Of a stretch of 64,000 nucleotides of DNA, positions 43,695 to 52,425 are shown in pieces (position 1 is the first letter of the stretch; the number at the start of each line of letters is the position of its first letter). The stretch is from DATBLE01 sp963734065. Lineage in GTDB: Bacteria; Actinomycetota; Thermoleophilia; Gaiellales; Gaiellaceae. The stretch is from assembly GCA_963734065.1 (NCBI GenBank), contig CAVTFN010000005.1, positions 1,178,001 to 1,242,000 of the forward strand, read 5' to 3'. The position numbers and the translations under genes are program-made. The notes below the pieces were generated by a model. The model worked only from the letters and a program-made list of their open reading frames with translations, ran no database searches and was not told the DNA's origin.

Positions 43695-44659
43695 CGTTCC
43701 TCGCGCACGTACGGTACGCCGAGGGCAGCGGGTGCGCCGATCCGGCGCCGCGCGAAGCCGGCGGAGACCAGGACGAGAACGACGATCGTCATCACGTACG
43801 GCAGGGCGTTCAGGAACTCGGGGGCGATCGTGTACCCGTGCGCCTGGAGCGCCGAGGGCAGCCCGCCGGACAGCCCGCCGAAGAAGTAGGCGCCGACGAG
43901 GCAGAGCTCCGGCCGCCAGAACGAGAAGATCACGAGCGCGATCGCGATCCAGCCGGCGCCGCCGACGAGCGAGTCGCCGCTGGTCCACCCGGGTGTGATC
44001 GCGAGGCTGTAACACGCACCGCCGATCCCGGCGAGCGCACCACCGGCCAGCACGTGCGCGTACCGGTAGCGCGCCACGTCGATCCCCATCGCGTCCGCGG
44101 CGCCCGGCGACTCGCCGACCGCGCGCACGTTCAGCCCGAACCGCGTGCGGGAGAGGTAGAAGGCGATCGCGACGGTCAACCCCCACGACAGATACACGAG
44201 AGCGGATTGGTGGAAAAGGACCGGGCCGACCAGCGGCAGGTCCTTCAGGCCAAACACGTCGATGTCGCCGAACTGGTACTTGGGCGGGACGTCGGCTATC
44301 CCGAGGTCGTTCCCGAGGTACGACGACAGGCCGAGGCCGCCGGCGAAGATCGTCAGCGCCAGCCCGGAGACGATCTGGCTCGCGCGCAGCGAGACGACCA
44401 GCACCGCGAAGATCAGCGCCATCACCAGCGCCGCGAACGCCGCGGTCAACACGGCCAGCGTCAGCGCCACCGCCATCGGCCCGGGCGCCCGCTGCATCCC
44501 CCAGAACCCCATCGCGGCGCCGACCAGCATCATCCCCTCGACGCCCAGGTTGAGCACGCCCGAGCGCTCCGCGAGCAGCTCGCCGAGGGCGGCGAACAGG
44601 ATCGGCGTCCCGTAGACGACCGCCTCGGTCAGGACCTGGACGACCAGCGTGTCGTTCAC
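43691..44659 (-). CDS. ABC transporter permease, BMP-type nucleoside importer
   Basis: A 322-aa permease of the sugar/nucleoside group (YufQ/BmpA-type): GVLNLGVEGMMLVGAAMGFW and SGLALTIFAGGLGLSSYLG motifs, about eight helices. It pairs with the permease at 44662 and the ATPase. Neighbouring xanthine dehydrogenase and urate genes support a purine or nucleoside substrate. Confidence 0.88.
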   Translation of the reverse strand: MNDTLVVQVLTEAVVYGTPILFAALGELLAERSGVLNLGVEGMMLVGAAMGFWGMQRAPGPMAVALTLAVLTAAFAALVMALIFAVLVVSLRASQIVSGLALTIFAGGLGLSSYLGNDLGIADVPPKYQFGDIDVFGLKDLPLVGPVLFHQSALVYLSWGLTVAIAFYLSRTRFGLNVRAVGESPGAADAMGIDVARYRYAHVLAGGALAGIGGACYSLAITPGWTSGDSLVGGAGWIAIALVIFSFWRPELCLVGAYFFGGLSGGLPSALQAHGYTIAPEFLNALPYVMTIVVLVLVSAGFARRRIGAPAALGVPYVREER

Positions 44660-44661
44660 GG

Positions 44662-45789
44662 TCAGGGCGCCTCCGCCGCGACCTCGGCCGGAGCCGGCGC
44701 CCGGCGACCGATCCGGATCCGGTAGCGGACCAGGATCTCCCCGCCCAGCGTGCAGAACAGGATGATCCCCTGCATCACGCCCACGAGCCCGAACGGGAAG
44801 TCCGCACCCTGGAGGAAGAGCCCCGCGTTCTGCAACCCGCCGAGGAGCACGCCGACCAGGAAGACGGCGAACGGGTTGTACCGGCCGAGCGCGGCGACGA
44901 CGATGCCCGCGTAGCCGTAGTTCGCGCCCTGGAGCCCTTGCGGGCTGGCGTCGAGGACATGCGTGAAGTCGCCGATCTGGCTGGCGCCCCCGAGGCCCGC
45001 GATCGCGCCGGAGATCGCCATCACCGCCAGGATCTTCCGCCGCGTCCGCATGCCCGCATAGCGGGCCGCCCGCTGCGAGTCGCCGAGGACGTTCATCTCG
45101 AAGCCGAAGCGAGTGACCCGGAAGAGCACGTACAGCGCGATCGCCACGCCGAGCGCGAGCAGGAAGCCGAACGAGACCGTGACGCCGAACACGGTCACGG
45201 TCGGCCAGAACTGGCTCGGCTTCAGCGCGACCGACTGCGGGAACGACCGCGTCTGGATCGTCGACAGGTCACGCCACGGCGAGGCGCTGTCGAAGATCAT
45301 GTACGTGAGCAGGAGCCCCGCCACGTAGTTGAGCATCAGCGTGGTGATGATCTCGTTCGTGCGCGCGAACGCCTTCAGGACGCCGGCGATCAGCGCCCAC
45401 AGCGCCGCCCCTGCGGCACCGCACGCGCACATCGCGACGATCGTCATCCAGACCCCGTGGTGCGGCCCCAGCCAGATCGCCGCCCCGGCCGCGGTGATCG
45501 CGCCGATGTACAGCTGGCCCTCGGCGCCGATGTTGAAGAGCTGCATCCGGAACGCGACCGCAGCGGCGAGGCCGGTGAAGAGCAGCGGCGTCGCCAGCGT
45601 GACCGTGTCCGTCCAGGCAGCGCTGCCGATGAACGCGGCGTCGAACAGCCGCCGGTAGGTGTGACCCGGGTCGTGGCCGGTGGCGACGAGGACCACCGCC
45701 ATCACCCCGAAGGCGACTGCGACGGACACGAAGGGGACGGCGTAGGTGAGCCACCGCGACTGGTTGAGGCGGCGCTCGACCGCGATCAC
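44662..45789 (-). CDS. ABC transporter permease, BMP-type nucleoside importer
   Basis: A 375-aa permease (YufP-like) with FNIGAEGQLYIGA, about eight helices. It follows the ATPase gene with a 4-base overlap and precedes the second permease by 2 bases. The two permeases form the channel. Confidence 0.88.
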   Translation of the reverse strand: MIAVERRLNQSRWLTYAVPFVSVAVAFGVMAVVLVATGHDPGHTYRRLFDAAFIGSAAWTDTVTLATPLLFTGLAAAVAFRMQLFNIGAEGQLYIGAITAAGAAIWLGPHHGVWMTIVAMCACGAAGAALWALIAGVLKAFARTNEIITTLMLNYVAGLLLTYMIFDSASPWRDLSTIQTRSFPQSVALKPSQFWPTVTVFGVTVSFGFLLALGVAIALYVLFRVTRFGFEMNVLGDSQRAARYAGMRTRRKILAVMAISGAIAGLGGASQIGDFTHVLDASPQGLQGANYGYAGIVVAALGRYNPFAVFLVGVLLGGLQNAGLFLQGADFPFGLVGVMQGIILFCTLGGEILVRYRIRIGRRAPAPAEVAAEAP

Positions 45790-47282
45790 GGTTCGTCGCC
45801 TCCGGCCATGGCCAGCCCGATCTCCTCGATCGTCGCCTTCGTCGGGTCGAACTCACCGGTCAGCCTGCCTTCGTAGACGACCACGACCCGATCGGCGAGC
45901 GCGAGGATCTCGTCGAGGTCCTCGCTGATCAGCAGCACGGCGACGCCCTCGACGGCGGCCTCCCGCAGATAGGCGTGAACGGACTCGATCGCGCCGACGT
46001 CGAGCCCGCGCGTCGGCGAGGCGGCGATCAGCACCTTCGGGGCGCTCGAGAACTCGCGGCCGAGGACGAGCTTCTGCAGATTGCCGCCCGACAGGTCGCG
46101 CGCGCGCAGTTGCGGGCCCGGAGTGGCGACGTCGAAACGGCGGATCAGGTCGCGCGCGACCTCGCGGATCATGCTCCAGTTCAGGAGCGGCCCGAAAGAG
46201 ATTCCCCGGTAGGACTTGAGCACCGAGTTCTCGGCGATGCTGAGGCCCGGTGCCACCCCGGTGCCGAGCCGATCCTCGGGAACGTGAGCGATGCCGGCGG
46301 AGATTGCGATGCGGGGATCGCCGGTGCGCAGCCTCCGCCCGTGGACGCAGACGGAGCCCGTCGCGGGTCGCATCCCGGTGATCGCCTCGGCGAGCTCGCG
46401 CTGACCGTTGCCGGCGACACCGGCGACGCCGAGGATCTCGCCGGTGCGGACGGTGAACGAGACGCCGCGAACCGCATCCTCGCCGCGGTCGCCGCGAACG
46501 CTCATCCCGTCGACGTCCAGCGCCGCCTCGTCGCTGTGGGGCGCAGCCCGCTCGACCCGGCGGGCCAGCTCGACCTCGCGGCCGACCATCAGCGCGGCCA
46601 GCTCGCGGGGAGTCGCACCGGCGGCTTCGACGGTGGCGACCGCGCGACCGCCGCGCAGGACGGTGACGCGGTCGGCGACCGCCTTCACCTCGTGCAGCTT
46701 GTGCGAGATGAAGATCACGGTCCGGCCTTCGCCGGCCATCCGTCGCAGGGTGACGAAGAGCGACTCCGCCTCCTGCGGCGTGAGCACGGCGGTCGGCTCG
46801 TCGAGGATCAGGATTCTCGCCTCGCGGTAGAGCGCCTTCAGGATCTCGACGCGCTGCTGCTCGCCCACGGAGAGCTGCCAGACACGCGCTCGGGGATCGA
46901 CCGCGATCCCGTACCGCTCGCCGAGCCCGGCGACGTCCCGCTCGATCCGGCGCGGGTTGACGACGAAGCTGCGGGCCTCCGGCCGATGCTCGCCGAGAAT
47001 GATGTTCTCCGAGACGGTGAACGGCGGGACGAGCCGGAAGTGCTGGTGCACCATGCCGATGCCGGCGTCGATCGCGTCACTGGGGGAGTCGAACCGCGCC
47101 GGCTCGCCGTAAAGGCGGATCGAGCCCTCGTCGGGCCGGTACAGGCCCGTGAGGATGTTCGACAGCGTGCTCTTGCCGGCCCCGTTCTCGCCGAGCAGCG
47201 CGTGCACCTCGCCTGCGGCGGCCTCGAAGTCGACGCGGTCGTTCGCCAGCACGCCGGGGAAGCGCTTGGTGATTCCGTGCAT
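45786..47282 (-). CDS. ABC transporter ATP-binding protein with two ATPase domains
   Basis: A 498-aa double ATPase of the nucleoside/sugar class (YufO-like). The first Walker A (GENGAGKST, about 36-44) and LSVGEQQRVE signature lie in the N-half; the C-half has LSGGNLQKLVLGRE and a degenerate first motif (GVAGNGQRE). ATG at 47282 is used, but it sits at the base of a strong hairpin (47282-47317) and TTG at 47336, in frame, is an alternative. Confidence 0.85.
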   Translation of the reverse strand: MHGITKRFPGVLANDRVDFEAAAGEVHALLGENGAGKSTLSNILTGLYRPDEGSIRLYGEPARFDSPSDAIDAGIGMVHQHFRLVPPFTVSENIILGEHRPEARSFVVNPRRIERDVAGLGERYGIAVDPRARVWQLSVGEQQRVEILKALYREARILILDEPTAVLTPQEAESLFVTLRRMAGEGRTVIFISHKLHEVKAVADRVTVLRGGRAVATVEAAGATPRELAALMVGREVELARRVERAAPHSDEAALDVDGMSVRGDRGEDAVRGVSFTVRTGEILGVAGVAGNGQRELAEAITGMRPATGSVCVHGRRLRTGDPRIAISAGIAHVPEDRLGTGVAPGLSIAENSVLKSYRGISFGPLLNWSMIREVARDLIRRFDVATPGPQLRARDLSGGNLQKLVLGREFSSAPKVLIAASPTRGLDVGAIESVHAYLREAAVEGVAVLLISEDLDEILALADRVVVVYEGRLTGEFDPTKATIEEIGLAMAGGDEP

Positions 47283-47317
47283 AGCCACTGCCACCCCTGG
47301 CGGGGCGGCAGTGGCTA
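47282..47317. promoter_or_regulatory. Hairpin at the translation start of the ABC ATPase
   Basis: TAGCCACTGCC and GGCAGTGGCTA are 11-base arms; the inner CCCC-TGGC-GGGG extends the stem. The 3' arm ends at the ATG (minus strand). It could block initiation and reduce ATPase translation relative to the binding protein upstream. Confidence 0.55.
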
Positions 47318-47345
47318 GACGATTCGTCGTCGCCAACCGAGACTT

Positions 47346-47372
47346 CTAGCCAGCGGTGTAACCGCTGGCTAG
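47346..47372. terminator. Strong hairpin between binding-protein and ATPase genes
   Basis: CTAGCCAGCGG-TGTAA-CCGCTGGCTAG, an 11-bp perfect stem that includes the stop codon of the binding-protein gene. There is no U-tract, so it may stabilise or partly stop the upstream transcript. It shares TAGCCA with the next hairpin. Confidence 0.5.
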
Positions 47373-48511
47373 CCCGGCGGCTGGACGTGGGAGACGGAGC
47401 CGACCACGCCCTTCACGAGCCACTGCATCGAGTACAGCGCGTCGATCCCCGCTTTCGTGTTCGGGTCGAGGCACTTGCCCTTTGCGACCTTCACCTTGCC
47501 GCTCTGGTCGTAGATCGGGCCGCAGAAAGCGTGCCACTTGCCGGAGAGGATCTGCTGCCTCCTGGCTGCGATCGCGGCCTTCGTCTTCGCCGAGACCTTC
47601 GGCCCGTAGGCCGCCAGGCCCGTGAAGCCGTCCTTGACCGAGCCGTAGTAGAAGCCCGGCTTCCACGTGCCGTTGATCGCGGCGTTGACCCGGCGCACGT
47701 AGTACTTGCCCCAGTCGTAGACCGCGGCGGTCAGCCACTGCTTCGGCGCGAACTTCTTCGCGTCGGAGTCGTAGCCGACCCAGGGGATCCCGGCCTTCTC
47801 GGCGTACACGCCGGCGGCGGGGCTGTCGACGTTCTGGCCGATCACGTCGGCGCCTGCGTTGACGAGCGCCTTCGCGGCGGCTGTCTCCTTCGGCGGCGAG
47901 AACCATGCGTTCGTCCAGACGATCTTCACCTTCGCGCCCGGATGCGTCGCCTGGGCGCCGAGGGTGAAGGCGTTGAGGTGACGGACGACCTCGGGGATGC
48001 CGTAGGGCACCACGTAGCCGATCACGCCCTTCTTGGTCGCGGCCCCGGCGGCCATGCCGGACAGATAGATGGTGTCCTCGGCCGCACCGAAGTACTCGGC
48101 CTGGTTCTTCTTGATCTGGGTCCCGGTCGCCTGCTCGAACAGGACGTTCGGATACTTGTCCGCGAGCTGGCCGTTGACGCCGAGCTCGAACATCCCGAAC
48201 GAGGTGCCGAAGATCATCTTGTAGCCGTCGCGAACCAGGCCGGCGACGATCTGGGGCACCGACGCGTTGCTGAAGACGTTCTCCTTGTAGGTCGTCTGCA
48301 CCTTCGAGCCGAGGGCCTTCTCCACCGCCAGGCGGCCGGCGTCATGCGCCTGCGACCACCCGCCGTCGTTGTGCGGCCCCGGATAGATCCAGGCGACCTT
48401 GAACGCCGCCTCCTTCTTGGCCGGCTTCGCCGCAGCCAGACCCGCCACCGTCGAAGCCACGATCACCAGGCACGCGACCAGCGCACCCAGCACGTACTTC
48501 CGCTCCTTCAT
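47369..48511 (-). CDS. BMP-family substrate-binding protein
   Basis: A 380-aa protein with a signal peptide (1-28) and a BMP/PnrA-like domain: VAWIYPGPHNDGGWSQAHD, KMIFGTSFGMFELG and VIGQNVDSPAAGVYAEK follow the nucleoside-binding members. No lipobox Cys is seen, so it may be secreted or anchored otherwise. It is the first gene of the ABC operon. Its ligand is probably a purine nucleoside or base. Confidence 0.88.
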   Translation of the reverse strand: MKERKYVLGALVACLVIVASTVAGLAAAKPAKKEAAFKVAWIYPGPHNDGGWSQAHDAGRLAVEKALGSKVQTTYKENVFSNASVPQIVAGLVRDGYKMIFGTSFGMFELGVNGQLADKYPNVLFEQATGTQIKKNQAEYFGAAEDTIYLSGMAAGAATKKGVIGYVVPYGIPEVVRHLNAFTLGAQATHPGAKVKIVWTNAWFSPPKETAAAKALVNAGADVIGQNVDSPAAGVYAEKAGIPWVGYDSDAKKFAPKQWLTAAVYDWGKYYVRRVNAAINGTWKPGFYYGSVKDGFTGLAAYGPKVSAKTKAAIAARRQQILSGKWHAFCGPIYDQSGKVKVAKGKCLDPNTKAGIDALYSMQWLVKGVVGSVSHVQPPG

Positions 48512-48551
48512 GAACTCTTCCTCCCAGATGCCGTGGAACGCCCGAGGCCCG

Positions 48552-48580
48552 ACTATAAGAGCTTGCAGAGGCGCCGTGAA
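48552..48580 (-). promoter_or_regulatory. Promoter of the BMP-ABC-xanthine dehydrogenase operon
   Basis: TTCACG (48580-48575), 17 bases, TATAGT (48557-48552) on the minus strand. A GGGAGGAAG ribosome site precedes the ATG at 48511. The opposite strand carries the 8-oxoguanine deaminase gene. Confidence 0.5.
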
Positions 48581-48609
48581 GGGCTCCTGCGGGTAGGGTC
48601 GCGAGGCCG

Positions 48610-49995
48610 ATGGCGATGCTCCTGCAAAACGGCTGGATCTGCCCGATGGACGATTCCGGACAGGAGTTTCCGGACGGCTGGGTGCTCGTTCGCGACGGGC
48701 TGGTCGAGGCCGTGGGCGGCGGTGCCGCGCCCGCCGCGGAGGTGGTCGTCGACGCCGGCGGGGCGGTGGTCACGCCCGGCCTCGTCAACACCCACCACCA
48801 CCTGTACCAGACGCTGACGCGCGCCCGGGCGCAGGAGGCGACGCTGTTCGAGTGGCTGCGCGAGCTCTATCCGGTGTGGGCGCGGATCGACGCCGAGGCC
48901 GAGTACGCGGCCGCGCGAACGGGCCTGGCGGAGCTGGCGCTGTCCGGTTGCACGACCGTGTTCGACCACCACTACGTCTTCCCGCGCGGCCGCGGCGGGC
49001 TGTGGGAGGCAGAGGTGCAGGCGGCCCGTGAGCTGGGCGTGCGGATCGTCGCCTCGCGCGGCTCGATGGACCTCGGCGAGTCGGACGGCGGGCTGCCGCC
49101 GGACTCGCTGGTCGAGTCGATCGACGAGGTGCTGGCGGAGACCGAGCGGCTGGCAGCGCTCCAGGACGGCGACGGGATGGTGCAGCTCGCGGTCGCGCCG
49201 TGCTCGCCGTTCTCGGTGACGAAGGAGCTGATGCTGGAATCGGCCGAGCTGGCCCGGCGGCTGGGGCTGCGCCTGCATACTCACCTGGCCGAGACGGTCG
49301 AAGAGAACGCGTACTGCCGGGAGCTGTACGGCTGCCGGCCGGTCGAATACCTCGAAGAGCTCGGCTGGGTGGCCGGCGACGTCTGGTGCGCGCACTGCGT
49401 CCACCTCTCTCCGGACGACGTCGGCTCGTTCGGCCGAGCCGGGGTCGGCGTCGCGCACTGCCCGACCTCGAACCTGCGACTGGGAGCCGGGGTCGCACCG
49501 GTGCGCGAGCTGGTCGACGCGGGAGCGCCGGTCGGGCTCGGCGTCGACGGCTCCGCCTCGAACGAGCGCAGCGACCTCTTCTTCGAGGTCAAGCAGGCGC
49601 TGCTGGTCGCGCGTGGCCGCGGGGGGCCCATGGGTTTCCGGCCGGGCGACGCCGGCTTCGCCGGCGTCGCTTCCAGCCCGAGCGCGATGACGGTACGCGA
49701 GGCGTTGCGGTTGGGAACGCGCGGCGGGGCGGCGGTGCTCGGCCGCGACGACATCGGGGAGCTCTCGCCCGGGAAACGGGCCGACGTCGCAGTGTGGCGG
49801 ACGGACGGGCTCGAGCTCGGCGGCGCCGAGTCCGACCCGGTTGCCGGCCTGGTGCTGTCGGCGCCGCACCGCGTCGACCGCCTCTACGTCGGCGGCGAGG
49901 AGGTCGTCCGCGACGGCCACCTCGTCCGGGCGGACGAGGCCGAGATCGCCCGCGAGCACCGCGTCCAATCGAAGCGGCTGGCGCAACTGCAGTGA
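48610..49995 (+). CDS. 8-oxoguanine deaminase (amidohydrolase family)
   Basis: A 461-aa metal-dependent deaminase. HHH at 62-64 (NTHHHLYQ), a later THLAE, CAHCVHL and GVDGSASNERSD carry the metal ligands and catalytic Asp. The pattern fits the ATZ/TRZ-type 8-oxoguanine or related purine deaminases. It heads a cluster of purine degradation genes. A guanine or cytosine-like substrate cannot be excluded. Confidence 0.8.
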   Translation: MAMLLQNGWICPMDDSGQEFPDGWVLVRDGLVEAVGGGAAPAAEVVVDAGGAVVTPGLVNTHHHLYQTLTRARAQEATLFEWLRELYPVWARIDAEAEYAAARTGLAELALSGCTTVFDHHYVFPRGRGGLWEAEVQAARELGVRIVASRGSMDLGESDGGLPPDSLVESIDEVLAETERLAALQDGDGMVQLAVAPCSPFSVTKELMLESAELARRLGLRLHTHLAETVEENAYCRELYGCRPVEYLEELGWVAGDVWCAHCVHLSPDDVGSFGRAGVGVAHCPTSNLRLGAGVAPVRELVDAGAPVGLGVDGSASNERSDLFFEVKQALLVARGRGGPMGFRPGDAGFAGVASSPSAMTVREALRLGTRGGAAVLGRDDIGELSPGKRADVAVWRTDGLELGGAESDPVAGLVLSAPHRVDRLYVGGEEVVRDGHLVRADEAEIAREHRVQSKRLAQLQ

Positions 49996-50015
49996 CAGGC
50001 TCAAGCCTGTCACTG
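49990..50015. terminator. Hairpin overlapping the deaminase stop
   Basis: CAGTGACAGGCT-CA-AGCCTGTCACTG: a 12-bp perfect stem that includes the TGA of the deaminase gene. No U-tract follows. The uraH gene starts 47 bases on, so it may tune read-through. Confidence 0.5.
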
Positions 50016-50062
50016 CCTCTCGGCCTTCGCAAACGTCGGGCCGGGCAGGGAAGATTGCTCAC

Positions 50063-50359
50063 GTGATCTCGACCCATGTCCTCGACACCGAGCTGGGCGA
50101 GCCCGGAGCGGGCATCACGGTGGGGCTCTTCCGCGGACAGGAGCTGATCGCGCTCCAGGAGACGAACGAGGACGGCCGCATTCCCGATTTGTCCGAGGGA
50201 CAGTCCCTTGGACCTGGCGAATACCGCCTCGTCTTCTACGTAGACAGCGGCTTCTTCCAGCGCGTCGAGGCGACGATCGTGCTCGAGCCGGGTCGCGACC
50301 ACTACCACGTGCCGCTGCTCCTCTCTCCTTACCAGTGCACGATCTACCGCGGCAGCTGA
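50063..50359 (+). CDS. uraH: 5-hydroxyisourate hydrolase
   Basis: A 98-aa transthyretin-related protein: ISTHVLDTELGEP at the N-terminus and the diagnostic YRGS tetrapeptide at the end. It hydrolyses 5-hydroxyisourate, the product of urate oxidation. The loop at residues 43-50 (LSEGQSLG) is encoded by a family A palindrome. GTG at 50063 is used. Confidence 0.9.
   Translation: MISTHVLDTELGEPGAGITVGLFRGQELIALQETNEDGRIPDLSEGQSLGPGEYRLVFYVDSGFFQRVEATIVLEPGRDHYHVPLLLSPYQCTIYRGS
50191..50213. repeat. Family A palindrome inside uraH
   Basis: GTCCGAGGGAC-A-GTCCCTTGGAC, an 11-bp stem with one G-T pair. Read in frame as SEGQSLGPG, almost the same peptide (GGQSPGPG) as the copy in E2 and with the same GGACCTGGC flank. 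Confidence 0.85.
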
Positions 50360-50772
50360 GCCAGGCCGAGCTCGCCGAGCTGTTCGAGGGCGACACGGCG
50401 CTCGTTCGCACGCTCGCCGCGCGCGAGGATCCGCTCGGCAGCGCCCGCGAGGTGATCGTGACGCTGTCCGACGAGGAGAAGCTCGAGGCGTTGAACGCCC
50501 ACCCGGCGATCGGCGCGCGCACCGAGCTCTCCGCACGCTCGGCCGCGGAACAGGGCGACGACGCCGACCCGGACACGCTCGCAGAGCTCGCCCACCTGAA
50601 CGCCGAATACGAGCGGAGGTTCGGCTTCCGCTTCGTCGTCTTCGTCGACCGGCGGCCGAAGGCAGAGATCCTCGACGTGCTCCGCCGCCGCATCCAGCGC
50701 ACGCGCGCGGAGGAGCTGGACACGGCCGTGGAGGAGCTGGTCGCGATCGCGGAGGACCGGTGGCGCCGATGA
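50335..50772 (+). CDS. uraD: OHCU decarboxylase
   Basis: A 145-aa 2-oxo-4-hydroxy-4-carboxy-5-ureidoimidazoline decarboxylase, giving (S)-allantoin. Catalytic His is in ALNAHPAIG (about 54-62), and SAAEQ with EYERRFGFRFVV follow. GTG at 50335 overlaps uraH by 25 bases. Confidence 0.9.
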   Translation: MHDLPRQLSQAELAELFEGDTALVRTLAAREDPLGSAREVIVTLSDEEKLEALNAHPAIGARTELSARSAAEQGDDADPDTLAELAHLNAEYERRFGFRFVVFVDRRPKAEILDVLRRRIQRTRAEELDTAVEELVAIAEDRWRR

Positions 50773-50815
50773 AACGGAATCGGAGCCAGACCCAGACAGG
50801 ACGGGGCAGGCACCG

Positions 50816-52015
50816 ATGCTAGGCACCTACACCACCGACTGGCTCGACCTCGTCTTCCGCTGGTTCCACGCGACGGCGGCGATCGTCTGGATCGGCACGT
50901 CGTTCTACTTCGTCGCGCTCGACAACCACCTGCGCGAGCCCGAGCGGGACGTGGACCAAGAAGAGGGGGTCGGCGGCGAGTCGTGGGAGATCCACGGCGG
51001 CGGCTTCTACCGGATCCACAAGTTCCGGGTCGCCCCGCCCCGCCTGCCGAAGCCGCTGCACTGGTACAAGTGGGAGGCGTACTGGACGTGGCTGTCCGGC
51101 TTCGCTCTCCTCTGCATCGTCTACTACTCGGACGCGCGACTGCGGCTGATCGATCCGACGGTCGCCGACCTCGAGCCGTGGCAGGCGATCCTGATCTCGA
51201 TCGCGCTGCTCGCGGCCGCATGGCTCGTCTACGACCTCGTCTGCCGCCTGCTCGCGGACCGCCCGTGGCCGTTCGTGATCGTGCTCGTCGCCCTCGTGAC
51301 CGCGACCGCCTACGGCGTCGGCGAGCTGTACGCGCCGCGCGCGGCTTACCTTCAGGTCGGCGCGATGCTCGGGACGATCATGGGCGCGAACGTCCTGTTC
51401 GTGATCATCCCCGGGCACTGGGAGCTGGTCCGGGCGAAGGAGGCCGGCCGCGAGCCGGACCCCCTCCCCGGGATCCGCGCCAAGCAGCGCTCGGTGCACA
51501 ACAACTACCTGACGCTGCCCGTCCTCTTCACGATGCTCGCCGGGCACTTCCCGTTCACGTACACGCACGACCACGCCTGGGCCGTCCTCGTCGCGCTGAT
51601 GGCGGTCGGTGCCGCGATCCGCCACTACTTCAACCGCCGCCACGCCGGCGAAACGCTCTGGTGGATCCCGGTCGGCTGCGCGTGCGCGATCGCCGGGATC
51701 GCGGTCTGGCTCCGCCCGCCCGACACGAAGCCGGCTGCGGGCGCGGCCACCGTCTCGTTCGCCCAGGCACAGCAGATCGTGCAGACGCGGTGTGCCCCGT
51801 GCCACTCGATGCACCCGACCGAGACCGGCTTCGACTCCCCGCCCGCAGGTGTCGTGCTCGACACACCGGCCCAGATCCACGCGGAGGCCTCCCGCATCCA
51901 GGCGGTCGCCGTCGACTCGACCTTCATGCCGTTCAACAACGCGACGCACATGACCGCCGCCGAGCGCGCGGCACTCGGACAGTGGATCGCCGCAGGTGCG
52001 AGGATCACTCCGTGA
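50816..52015 (+). CDS. puuD: Membrane urate hydroxylase with cytochrome c domain
   Basis: A 399-aa PuuD-type urate oxidase: about seven helices (urate oxidase N-terminal domain) with HNNYLTLPVLFTMLAGHFP, followed by a cytochrome c domain with CAPCH (326-330). It oxidises urate to 5-hydroxyisourate using the respiratory chain, so it replaces a soluble uricase. It is followed by a coupled DUF3830 gene. Confidence 0.92.
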   Translation: MLGTYTTDWLDLVFRWFHATAAIVWIGTSFYFVALDNHLREPERDVDQEEGVGGESWEIHGGGFYRIHKFRVAPPRLPKPLHWYKWEAYWTWLSGFALLCIVYYSDARLRLIDPTVADLEPWQAILISIALLAAAWLVYDLVCRLLADRPWPFVIVLVALVTATAYGVGELYAPRAAYLQVGAMLGTIMGANVLFVIIPGHWELVRAKEAGREPDPLPGIRAKQRSVHNNYLTLPVLFTMLAGHFPFTYTHDHAWAVLVALMAVGAAIRHYFNRRHAGETLWWIPVGCACAIAGIAVWLRPPDTKPAAGAATVSFAQAQQIVQTRCAPCHSMHPTETGFDSPPAGVVLDTPAQIHAEASRIQAVAVDSTFMPFNNATHMTAAERAALGQWIAAGARITP

Positions 52016-52425
52016 TCCGGATCTCCGTCGCCGGCTACGAGCTGACCGCCCGCCTGGAAGAGGGGCTCTCGCCGCGCACCGTGGCGTTCTTCCGGACGAT
52101 GCTCCCGTACGAGAGCAAGCTGATCCAGGCGCGCTGGTCGGGCCAGGCGGCATGGATTCCGATGGGCGACTTCGAAGTCGGCGGCCTCGGCCCCGAGGAT
52201 CCGACCAGCTACCCGGCGCCGGGCGAGCTGCTGCTCTATCCGGGCGGGGTCAGCGAGGTCGAGATCCTCTTCCCGTACGGCGACACGTGCTTCGCGAGCA
52301 AGGCCGGGCAGCTCGCCGGGAACCACTTCGCCACGGTCGTCGACGGCCTCGAGCATCTGCCTGCGATCGGCGAGCTCGTCCTGTGGCACGGCGCGCAGGA
52401 CATCGTCTTCTCAGAGCCGCAGTAG
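52012..52425 (+). CDS. DUF3830 family protein
   Basis: A 137-aa cyclophilin-like-fold protein: LEEGLSPRTVAFFRTMLPYESKLIQARWSG, IPMGDF and PSYPAPGELLLYPGG. Its biochemical role is not known. GTG at 52012 overlaps the PuuD stop (GTGA), so it is translated with the purine genes. It is a candidate for an uncharacterised step of ureide metabolism. Confidence 0.75.
   Translation: MIRISVAGYELTARLEEGLSPRTVAFFRTMLPYESKLIQARWSGQAAWIPMGDFEVGGLGPEDPTSYPAPGELLLYPGGVSEVEILFPYGDTCFASKAGQLAGNHFATVVDGLEHLPAIGELVLWHGAQDIVFSEPQ

Noticed and set aside
44938..45876. Long open frame on the plus strand, Arg-, Asp- and Glu-rich
   Set aside because: It is antisense to a clear ABC permease. In very GC-rich DNA such opposite frames stay open by chance. 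The same applies to open frames opposite most genes here.
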